NCBI GenBank assembly: GCA_036244855.1
Contig: BQKZ01000001.1
Location: forward strand, 184,782 to 242,034
Length of the DNA: 57,253 nt
Origin: Temnopleurus reevesii
Taxonomy: Eukaryota > Echinodermata > Echinoidea > Temnopleuroida > Temnopleuridae
Reading direction: 5' to 3'
This document shows positions 12,501 to 22,494 of this stretch, piece by piece (position 1 is the first letter of the stretch; each line of letters starts with the position of its first letter). Under the pieces are notes generated by a model, which was not told the DNA's origin, did no database searches, and saw nothing but the letters and a program-made list of their open reading frames with translations. The translations under genes and the position numbers were made by a program.

Positions 12501-15100
12501 GAGAACCTGGAGTTAGGGTGCATTTTAGCATTGATAGTGATGTCTGTATAGACATCTCCATTTTTAAAGTCTTGAAGATAGGATTAGATTTAATTTGTTA
12601 TATTTCAGACTAAATTCAGGGAATTACATATACCATTTAAAAGAATTTTAAACATCAGTGATCATCATTGATTTGAATTGCTTAAAATATTGGATCACAA
12701 TTTCACCCTTTATTTTGATCATGAGATGAAACAAACGTTTCCATTGTTCAGTAAGTAATGAAACTAAAAAGTCTTAGGAGTATTTTTTTTTTTATATGGA
12801 AGAAGAAATGTATTGTTCCCTTTCATATATACTTATGTTTTGAATAAGAAAACAAATTCTTTTTAAAGATTTCTATTAATGGATGGATATACCCCTGCTG
12901 ACAAGGACTTCTCTGACAAGGATTTTGTAACACTTACTGCACAACAATATATGCACTGATATTGTACTTCAGAAAAATGAAAAGCCACTTGCACATATTT
13001 TATGTATACTTTGTGAAAAATTGTGCTTTTTGTAAGTTTAATGGATGAATTTTATTGTTTTGTATATGTGACACAAACAAATCTTGTGGGTTTGTGTCGG
13101 TATAGATGTTCAATTCAGTTTTGTGGGAAAGATTTTTTTTTCATCTTTCTCTCCATTTTATGAAAACTTAGCATTTTATTGATTTATTTTATTCCCATTT
13201 GAATCAACTAGAAAAGGTTATATTTGCAAGCTTCTTATTTGTAACCCAAGTCCCCCAAATATTTTCTCCCTAGATATGAATAGGTCTGTGTCTACATTTT
13301 TAGGATTTTTGGATGGCATTTTAATACTTTTTATGTTTCAATTGAAAGTGGTGAATGTGAGAATAAGAAATGCATTGGGTTTTCTAGTTTTTTTAACACA
13401 GCCAAAAGTAGATCACCATTAAATAAAGTAGCATGAATTTTAAATTTAATGGTTACAACCATTAGAATTTAAGAAAAATGTTTCACACACTAGCTAACCA
13501 GATACTGGAGACACTCTGCCAAACTTTCTTTCTGGACAGCTTCAAAAGAACTTATTTTAGAAATGGCAGTTCATACTTACGTTTTAATCTTTAGGATATT
13601 CCATCACAAAGTTAGATAAAAATTTTAGTCTTTAAGTAAGAAGGTACTGAAAAATCCAATTGAGATTATTTTAGTAAGTGATATTTGTAGAAATAAAGTT
13701 TGTGTTAATAGTCCAGACCTACTATATCAGTAAAAGTTAGTTTATAATGGATTTGTTTGGGGGTTTATCCTTATTGTTCTCGTTGATATTTATGTAATGA
13801 AAAAAAATGGCCCAAAGTATGATGAATATGAAAAAGAACAAGCATTTCTTTCCATCGTTCTTTTATTTGTAATTGTGAAAATGTGATTTGGTGAAGGTTT
13901 TATAGTGCAAATTGAAATTAAAAAAAATACTTGTGATGTCAAATTATCAGCATGTTCACTTTAAATGTCAAGTGTGCCACACAATTTGCAGCTCTACAAA
14001 ACAAAATGGGAAAAAATAAGGATCTTTATTTACATACGATACTATTTCTGTCTGTCCTGTAGACCATTACCCACGTGAGTAAAATGGATTGGAAAATTGC
14101 TTCTTATTTTAACATTTGTAACTCCCTGGGTGACATCAAATTTTCTGGGTAAATTTTTGTATAGGCCCATGCATGAATAGTTTTGTGAATGTCACTGTCT
14201 TGAAAACTTTCCCTTTTTTTAAAATCATGGTCTGCAGGCACCATTCCAACTACAGATAGTTTGGTATTGGATAGTAACTTGCATAATTATGTCTGGAGTG
14301 AAAGCCTACACAACAACTATACATGTTGATCTTAATCAACAGAACATTGGTAGTATTACCCTCCAGACATATTTACTCCTATTAGGATAGGCTGAACAAA
14401 CTGCCTGGATTTGACCTATGCCTGGAGACCAATCACAAATGATGTGTTGTGTTGTAAAATGCCTATATAATCCATCCATTGCTAACAAAAATTGTATCTT
14501 ACATTCAACTTATCACTATGTATTCCAATAGTCCATGGTTACTTTTCAATTTTTTAAAGATTAAGTTTCATCGCTCTTACTTTTTTAAAGATGTAAATTA
14601 CTTTACTTACATTCATGTATTTTGTAGCATTCGCCTAAGAACAAGTTTAGATTGCTTTGTCACGTAATATACAATATCTGCACAAAAGATTTATATTACT
14701 ATCATAAGGTATTCAAATTTATTTTGTTATGATACAAATCAATCACATCATAAATGAATGTTCTAATTGACCTTAAAAGCTGTCAAGGCGGTGACAAAAG
14801 ACCCCAAAGTTATTCGCTTCCAATGTAATTGATACAATTTTTATAATTCCCTCAAGACAAAATTTTGATCAAATCAAACAATTTTGTTGTGTTTCCTCAT
14901 GTAACTCTCTGGGAAACCTACACTGCGCATTAATGAGTAAGTGAATTACTGAAAATGCCTAGTTTTGGTATCGGTTATGTGTGCACGCTCACACTGATGC
15001 TTTGTTAAATTTGATACATGTCTTGCTAAACAGTGTTAAGAATATCAAGGGTGATTTTATTGCTTTACATTGGTTTGATTTGGGTGCAATAAAGACTATC
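9552..15100 (+). other. CPEB1 3' UTR and downstream AT-rich sequence
   Basis: No further coding similarity follows the CPEB1 stop. Candidate poly(A) signals AATAAA lie at 9621-9626 (only about 70 nt after the stop), 13422-13427, 13692-13697 (followed by a GT-rich stretch) and 15088-15093. The transcript end cannot be decided from sequence. T-rich CPE-like motifs (TTTTTTAT near 9704-9711, ATTTTTATTTT near 10034) occur early in the UTR. One TTAA-flanked MITE (10750-11120) lies inside. The remainder of 11121-15100 is AT-rich with no gene that I can support. Confidence 0.45.
10750..11120. mobile_element. TTAA-flanked MITE, 371 bp
   Basis: The left end TTAAAGGGTATCTAGGGTCA and the right end (reverse complement TTAAAGGGTATCTCGGGTCA) form terminal inverted repeats of about 35 bp with few mismatches. 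Both ends coincide with TTAA, the target duplicated by piggyBac-type transposases. The interior has no coding potential, so it is non-autonomous. It lies in the presumed 3' UTR of CPEB1. Confidence 0.75.
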
Positions 15101-15349
15101 CTAATGGTCTAAGTCCTAAGGTTACTGGCAATCAAATGATATATGTGCTTTACAGATTATCTCTATTAAAAGTTTGCTGTTGACATCACTAAAAAACTTA
15201 TATGGCAATGTGTATTTATTTCATAAAATGTATAGCAGAAGGAGTTGAGTGTGTAGTTATCGAGTTGCCAGGACTTTTGTAATAACAACAAACTAACAAT
15301 TATCAACTCTATTTGCTCTGAATGAATTGTTGAATTGCTTAACAAAATA

Positions 15350-15532
15350 CAGTGAAACCCTTTTAGAACAAGAACCTTGGGACCATGAAAATTACCTTGT
15401 TATATCAGGTTCCTCACTATATCACATATCAGGGTAAAAAAATAAAGAACTATAAAGAGCTGGGACCAACAACAATCACTGTTATAACTGGTATTTTGCT
15501 ATATCCGACCTCTTTATAACGAAGTTCCACTG
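15350..15532. mobile_element. Small TA-flanked MITE of pogo/mariner type, 183 bp
   Basis: The left end CAGTGAAACC and the right end GGAACTTCGT...CACTG (read in reverse as CAGTGGAAC) are inverted repeats, each flanked by TA. Both subterminal regions carry the TTATAAC/TTATATC motifs common in pogo-class miniature elements. There is no ORF. A related fragment (TTGTTATAACAAAG / GATAACAAGGTTTCAC) lies at 16730-16785. Confidence 0.65.
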
Positions 15533-15639
15533 TATTTATTCATGAGAGAAAGTGCATGATTATATTTGTACGTTTCCTCTCATGAGAGAATATTTCAATT
15601 TCTATTGTACATATTTGGGGAGGAAGGCATTTCTAGTCT

Positions 15640-15845
15640 ATACTCACAATTGCCGCTGCTTTATCAGTGCGGCTGATACATACACTGCATTTCAAAGAAT
15701 AAATTCCTGTCAGATAGTAAATCACACCTGCGTCAAGTGCAGGACCATTTAGGTGAATTTCTTGCTGAAGGAAATTTATGTCATTGCTGGGACTCGAAGC
15801 TAAAACCCAGGCATCAGAAGACACACTTCCTCAATGATTATTCTT
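15640..15845 (-). mobile_element. tRNA-headed SINE copy 1
   Basis: On the minus strand a B-box-like sequence (GCTTCGAGTCCCAGC) at about 15783-15797 is followed by a body segment AATTTCCTTCAGCAAGAAAT and then CCTGCACTTGACGCAGGTG. The same body segment occurs in the second copy near 24275. The A box is degraded. Confidence 0.55.
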
Positions 15846-17315
15846 GCTGACAATCTGGGATATTAAACGATACCGTTGTCATTGATCGTTTGAGGGTAGA
15901 AAGGCAACTTCCCAACTTGGAAGCTAATGCATGTGATATGTCTATCATTACAGAAAATTGCACATTTTAATTAATCGTTTTCAATTTGTCAATTTGAGCA
16001 AAGAGTACTTTAGAGAGTCGGATAGTTGAGGGCTACCAAAAATCTTCTTTTGGGCCTAATCTGATTAAACAGCAGAGTTGTTTTGTCTCAAAGGAAAATA
16101 TTTAATTCATCAATCTGGTTGTTCTTATTCTAATCACATCTAATGAACTTCATATTGTGCTTGACATTTCTGCAATTGTTGGGATGTAATTAGTGAGACG
16201 ACATCCAGAAAAGATTACTAGTAACTTGCTTTTAGAGTGATTAATGAAAGAATTACAGGTATATAATGTATTCTTTTAATGTACACTGAATATCCTTTTT
16301 TTCTTTCATTCGATCCCACCAACATAATCATTTTTATGCTCAATTCAAATGGGAATCATAACTTTGGATAATACCCCAATTTGGGGTGCTCGTGCATTTC
16401 CCTTATAAAATACTGTTCATGCAGAAATTTTTGTAGTGGTTTTATTTTCACGAATTTTGTGATCCTAGCCTCGCGAATATATCCACTCAGTATAATGGGC
16501 ATTCATACGCATACAAACCCTGTCAAAAATACCAAAATAGAAGCTCATCAAAGTGTCAAACTGGTCCCAAAGCGCTATATTGGTATGTGTTGCATAAAAA
16601 GTTCCATTTGTACATATGTAAGTCGGACGATTTAATGTGACTTAAAGACTTGCCATTCTTCCTATGTCTTGTAAAATCGAGACAAAAAAAAACCAGTATC
16701 ATAAAAAAAAAGATGACTATTAAAATCAATTTGTTATAACAAAGAGTTCATTATCTAGGCTCACGATAACAAGGTTTCACTCTATCTTACAACTAAAATG
16801 AAAAATATTAATGTGATGGGGAAGATTCTCAAGTAAACCCACCCCTAGAATTACCATGCTCTCATTGAAAGAAGGAAAATCATATAAACTGAAAATTTGA
16901 GCATATTCGGAATCCTTAATTTTAATTTTACATTAATCCATTTATAAAAAGAGAATGAGGAGTTGCCCGACATGACGTCACAGATTGCATAGATGTTGTT
17001 GATCACACAAACCCACATGAGCAGCACTGATCGTCATATCTCTGTGGCTTTTGAAAATCATACTTTAATATACTTCATTAAATGACCCTTCTAGATAGTT
17101 GCAATTGATCGCAAATTGATTGAAAATTGAAGCATGTATTTTCATTCATGCATGAGCCATTGGTTTTGATTGGTGCCTGCAGGTCAACTGCAACTTTAAT
17201 TGATTTTGATTTTCAAGTTACATCCCCATAGTCTCACTGCAAAACAAGTCAGCAAACATCCACTGTGAAGGGACGAAGGATTTTGGAGAAACTTTGGAAA
17301 CAATTCATTCAAGCT
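15846..17315. other. Non-genic AT-rich stretch with repeat fragments
   Basis: No gene seen. At about 16395-16520 there is a dispersed repeat (CACGAATTTTGTG, then TCCACTCAGTATAATGGGC), and a diverged relative occurs at 39480-39580. At 16880-16990 a diverged relative of the 17316 MITE interior is visible (CTGAAAATTTGAGCA, then AATGAGGAGTT). At 17097-17216 there are TTGCAATTGATC / GCAACTTTAATTGATTTT inverted motifs, with relatives at 26585-26690. Confidence 0.5.
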
Positions 17316-17893
17316 TTAAAGGGGAACTTCACCCAGACATTTGAGTGCACTCAGTTGATGAAGCAAACTGAAAATTTGAGCAAAATCCGACTATCCATTC
17401 AAAAGTTATGAATTTTCAAAGTTTTCATTTAAACCCCTCATGGGCTCCTCAAATTGGCACCGTACAGGAACAAAATGGCTGCCAACATGGAGAACTCTCC
17501 ATTCACTTTGTACACAGAATTTCACATTTTCTTCTTTTTCCAGAAAAGTAGACATTTTGTTTTTTCAGTTAGTTATATTATAGCCACATCAATTCTGCAG
17601 GTATTCCAAAAAGAACGGTGCTGATTCATCATTTGAAATATGATATTGATCTATTTTCAATAAATTTATGTACAAAGTGAATGAGGAGTTCTCCATGTAT
17701 GACATCACAGATTATGCTAATTGGCTATACGTTGCCAATTCAAGGATGCCCATCACAGGTGGAAATTATAACTTTGAAAATTCATAACTTTTGAACGGAT
17801 TATCCGATTTTGCTCAAATTTTCACAATTTGTTCATCTGATTTTTCTTCATTCACCGACCATACATTATTGTCTGGGTGTAATTCCCCTTTAA
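17316..17893. mobile_element. TTAA-flanked MITE, 578 bp (copy A)
   Basis: The ends TTAAAGGGGAACTTCACCCA and, reversed, TTAAAGGGGAATTACACCCA form terminal inverted repeats that begin at TTAA on both sides. The interior contains motifs such as AATGGCTGCCAACATGGAGA and GACATCACAGATTATGC, shared with copy B at 35661-36242 in the same orientation. No coding potential. The two copies look roughly 85-90% alike by eye. Confidence 0.85.
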
Positions 17894-18133
17894 CAAAAGC
17901 TTCATGGACACTAAAGAATGTACCTTCCCTGACATTTCTCTGCAGACTAAGATGGAAGCAAATTTCTTTGCATGTATGCTTGAAGGCTTCAAAGAACTTG
18001 CTTACTTTGTCCAAAATCCTTTGGTCACAGTGATCTAAAGGTAATTGTTTTTTGTGGTGATGCAACACTGTGACTAAAGAAACCATGACATTTTTCCACA
18101 CACAGAAAGATCAAACTACTATGCCAGATATAG

Positions 18134-20112
18134 GGCGGTATTCTGAAGATGGGTTTAACTTATACCGGAGTATAAGTCCAGTCTAAGTCAGGTTTAAGTC
18201 TGGTCTAAATATGTCACTTAAACTCCAGTGTAAGGATTTCATTCTGAAGTCCGGTTTAAATTAAACCAGAGTTTAAGTGTGGTCTAAATATGAGCCAAAG
18301 TTAGACTTTGTCTAGGGGTAGTTTAAGTCTGGTTTAACGGTTTTGTGCATGACTTGAACGTGCGGCTGGCGCTTGCGAAAACAAGAAAGAAATTCAGAAA
18401 ATTGGTTGATAAAGTAATTTGATTCAAATTTAAATGGTAATAGTTAATTTCATTTGGTAGAAAAGATGTATTGTAATTTGTACTTAAATTTTGAAAAGGC
18501 AAAATACGTGTTTAGTCAAGAAAAAATAGCATTTTTGGCAACAAAACAGCACTCGTGGGGATAGCTCAGTGATCGACGCTCCTGTCTACCAGGAGTCTGG
18601 ACTGGGAGGAATTGTCACCCACATAGCCCAACTTACTCTTACTCATGTTAAGATTAGACAATTTACAGATTATTTAAACATTTCTCCTTTTACATCCAAT
18701 ACAAATGGTGAAATGAAATAGTGATTTGATTTCCGCAGGTGATTTTTTTCTTTATTTTTCGCTGAAAAGTGAAAGAGAGTGGATGACACGATTGGGAAAA
18801 AGTAGGCCTAATCTGCCGCTAATGGAGCTAAACACACTCGAACAACCATTGATTGCTCACCGATTCTCTCCCTTTTTTAAAAATAAGTCAACCCTATGAT
18901 TATCTCACTAAAAATGCAGTCTATGTTTCATTTCTTGAGGTCTGTTCAAAATGATATAAGAGAAAAATCCTGACGTTAACTGGGCTACTAACTGTTAACT
19001 TAATACGGATCGAAGATCAAACTTGTGTTGGCCCAAATCAATTTCCATGTGCAACCATGTCCATGCAATTGTCCAAAAGTAGGTCTAGAAATATTAGAAT
19101 ATGAAGCAATTTGGTTATAAAAACATAAATTCATTAAAGTATCTACACTCACCCTGAATTGCCATCATATATATATCCACAAAAGGTCTTCTCAAAACAA
19201 TTGAACTGTTCATTCAAAGTGCAAATTCTTTGAAAACTGAATATGGTAAAGCGCAGCGCGTATGTAAATGAGACAAGGTCAAACCTCATTAACCTTTTTC
19301 TGTTTTTGTTTTCCGAATTCCTGTCGTAAAGTTGTGTAAGAGGGGGGTGATTAATAGGAAGGCTACATATTCTGTTAAAGTGAAAGAAAAAAAATGTTAT
19401 GTGACCATTTCATGGATGACTGGTCCTCCATTTGGCAGGGTGACCCGATTTTGTTGACCCCCACAACGCGGTATGACAGCAAATAAATAGATGAATAAAA
19501 AGGAACAAGTGAATATTAATAATAATAACAGTAGGAATAGATAAACAAATTTTAAAAACGTGGCTGGATCTATCTACCACGTCCAAAAGGTTGTGCACCC
19601 ATAACTACCGATAGGCAAGGCAAGAATCGAAAAAGACAGATAGATTTTAAAAAGAAGAAGTTAATACAGAGGGGAGAAATAAAACACCCTTTTTTATTCA
19701 TGTATATTATTATCGGGGTTTTTGTGTGTCTTTTTTTTTTTTTTTTACTTGTCACTTCTTGAAAGTAAAGTCTTTTTTCTTGTTTTTCCTGCTTGCCAGT
19801 TTAGCTATATAATGCAATGAACAAGGTTGTATATTTATCTATTTATTTATTTACATATGCTTGTCCTCTCCTGATCCCATCCACGGCCACACAACATGCA
19901 GTTTGATCATGCGCAGTAATAGCAGACTGCGCCTTTTGACGATATTAGATGTTAATTATCAATACTTTTGCTTAAATCGGACTCAGGTTTAACTAAACCG
20001 GACTTTCAGAAACATAAATGAAGTCAGACCGGACTTAGACTGGAGTTGCGGTCTAAGTCCGTTTTAGTTAAACTCTGGTTTAACTTAGACTCCGGTCTTC
20101 ATAATACCAGCC
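18134..20112. mobile_element. Long inverted-repeat DNA element, about 1.98 kb
   Basis: The left end GGCGGTATTCTGAAGA and the right end (reversed GGCTGGTATTATGAAGA) are inverted. Both arms (about 18134-18340 and 19975-20112) are packed with short reiterated motifs of the type GGTTTAAGTCTGGTCTAA and AGTCCGGTTTAA. The flanks show ATAG on both sides (18130-18133 and 20113-20116), a likely 4-bp target duplication. The interior has no transposase-like ORF, so it is a non-autonomous or foldback-type element. It contains a tRNA-like sequence at 18555 and a poly-T run near 19730. Confidence 0.7.
18555..18622 (+). other. tRNA-like pseudogene or SINE head
   Basis: It starts GTGGGGATAGCTCAGTGATC, a good A-box match. 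It has an anticodon-like arm CTCCT-GTCTACC-AGGAG (perfect 5-bp stem, 7-nt loop) and ends in CCCAC, which can pair with the 5' GTGGG. The T arm and B box are poor. The loop would place CTA at the anticodon position. Too degraded to call a functional tRNA. Confidence 0.45.
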
Positions 20113-20116
20113 ATAG

Positions 20117-21678
20117 AGTTTACACTGTCCCACCATGTCCCACGAAAATGCATGTGTTATACAGGCTTTGGTTTGACATGGTGGGAAACTGTCAACTTTA
20201 TTTTTGTCCATACTGTAGGACATGATGGTTCAAGGTCAGAGGCACCATTGTGCTTTCATCAAATCTTTGGAGGGGAAATATATTGCTTGAGGACAACAAC
20301 TTTCCCTCCCAGACCTTTGTGCAACGAAATCTATGGCACTACTGTTCAAGGGTGCTATTCAGTGCTGTAAAGATATTGACATGATATTGCTGGATCCTCG
20401 GTATTAGACAGGTCTACAGTTACATTTTATGAATACATTTGAATAGAATTTCAAATGAAAGGATCTTGAGGTGATGGGAAAAGTTGAAATAAGCAAAGCA
20501 TTATCACTCAAAAATGAAGGAAAAAAATCATTTCTATCAACTCGTAGACATCGCTTCATATATTTTATTCTTAATAATTCATATATTTAATTTTCAATTT
20601 ACAATTACCAATGTAAGATATGTGAATAAATTCCTTATTTTATGCACATAATTAAAAATAAATGCAATTTTGGAATCCCAAAATAAAAACAAAAGTTAGT
20701 CGATTTCTTAATAAAAAGCTGGACACAATTTCTAAAATTTCATTATATAATATCTTACCATGGTCATGGATACATTCTTCATACCCTGGGTGTTTTTTCA
20801 AAAAGTTGACTTTTCAGAGAAAATTCTTTTGGTTGCAATGGAAGAGAGAAATCTGACATTAGAAGCAATTAGTAGATTTGTTTAGGACTAACTCCATTCT
20901 GTCACACATATATTAAATATACTTTGAGGCAGTTTGAAATATTGTGATCATACCAATGCTATTATGATTATGATCATAAGTTCGGATTAATCTCTACTGT
21001 AATACCCTTAAATTCTCTGAAAATGATCAGGACTCTGGCAATTTAAAAACTTGACAGCCAATGAAATCATTAAAATAATCATATCACTGAAATATACTTT
21101 TTTAAAATATATATTAACTTCATTCTTTTTTGCAAGACCATTTGCCTCTCCTACAAGCAAGTTATTTATCCTATTATAAGATCTATAAATCTTTAAAATC
21201 ACACCAATTGGATATGGTGCAGCTGAAGCTGACAAGTAGGGAATATCATCCATTTGACAAACAAAGCGATAAATGAAAGGCAGTACTTCATAGATTCAAA
21301 GCAAAGTGAAATAACATTCAATGAAAAAAAATATTTTGATTTCTATTTGTTTGCCATTATTACTTCACAGATTTTCTTAGTCTACTCCTTTTTGAAGTGC
21401 ATGCATAATCAGCAAACTCTTATACCATCCAATTTTGTTCATATTTCTTGAAAAAAAATCCTGCATGAATATCAGAGATACAATGATGATGCATTCATTT
21501 TATAAAAAGAATTCATTGTAATTGAATCCTTTTCCCTTCAACTAATGGTGAAAGTCCGGCCCATGTTCATATGAATCCAGCGATTATCCATACAGTCACT
21601 TATTATCTATTCCCAGAACACATGTGACAAAATAATGCTCTGTTTTACATGAATATAAGGGTTTTAGGAGGCACTGAT
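20117..21678. other. Non-genic stretch downstream of the NATD1-like gene
   Basis: No gene seen. It starts with a long stem (about 20117-20138 with 20173-20195: CTGTCCCACCATGTC against GACATGGTGGGAAACTG). The rest is AT-rich with only short random frames. Confidence 0.5.
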
Positions 21679-22009
21679 CATCAGGTGCTGTCGTCTGTTC
21701 AATTTGGTTACAGGCATTATAGCATCCACAAACATCACCTTTATGAGGTGTCGTTACCTGCCCACATGCAGGTGCTGTTAACTTCACATTACCTTCTTCA
21801 GATGCCTTAATATGCCCCCTAGTACATTGAAATACACATCACCTCCAGGTGATTGAAATGACATTATGTCCAAGTATTGACCAATCAGAACATATCTCAT
21901 CAGTCATTATTTACGTACAATGACTGATGACACTGAGTCACATGTGTCAAGTGCTAAGGTTCCCAGGCCCAGCCCTCATTCACTTCTCATTTAGGGTCTC
22001 TCTTATGAA
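21679..22009. repeat. Copy A of a 331-352 bp direct repeat
   Basis: This segment is about 90% identical by eye to 24582-24933, in the same orientation. Both contain CTGTCGTCTGTTCAATTTGG, the E-box-like motifs CAGGTG/CACCTC repeated several times, and a run GACTGATGACACTGAGT that resembles AP-1 sites. This copy lies about 360 bp past the stop of the NATD1-like gene. Confidence 0.8.
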
Positions 22010-22371
22010 CTTGACAATTTAAAAGGGACAACATGTTTTTATAACGCCATTTAACAATTTAACAAACATTTGAATCTGTATGGTACCACTTACCAGAGCT
22101 TTTCAGGAATGATAGTGTCCAGTTCAAGCTCTTTTTGATCATTTCATGATTAAAGCATTCATAAAAACCTTCCATGAATTTGGCAAACGAAAGGTCCATG
22201 CAGACTGAAAACATAGAATAGTTTAATCATCTCTTTCTCTAATTTCATCGTCCTTTTGATTTCAAGATTTGCATCCAATTCATTCTCTTTATGAGATCTT
22301 GTCCCTTATTAATGGAGCATCTCATAGCTGACCTTGATTTCCGATCCCTTTGTTCCTGATCCACATCAGTG

Positions 22372-22494
22372 CTAGCTTGGTAGGCTTATTAGGTCTGGTG
22401 TGCTGGCATCTGGATGGTCATTGTAGTACTTCTGGAGGTAGGTGCATGTTAATAACATCTTGGTCCGGTCCGTTGTGAAGTGAGAGAAAGCTGC
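22372..22494 (-). CDS. NATD1: NATD1-like exon 3: C-terminal strand-helix and stop
   Basis: The acceptor is TTACAG before 22494. It encodes AAFSHFTTDRTKMLLTCTYL then QKYYNDHP and a 12-residue tail ending in TAG at 22374-22372. A candidate poly(A) signal ATTAAA reads on the minus strand at 22227-22222, about 145 nt past the stop. Confidence 0.88.
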   Translation of the reverse strand, partial: AAFSHFTTDRTKMLLTCTYLQKYYNDHPDASTPDLISLPS

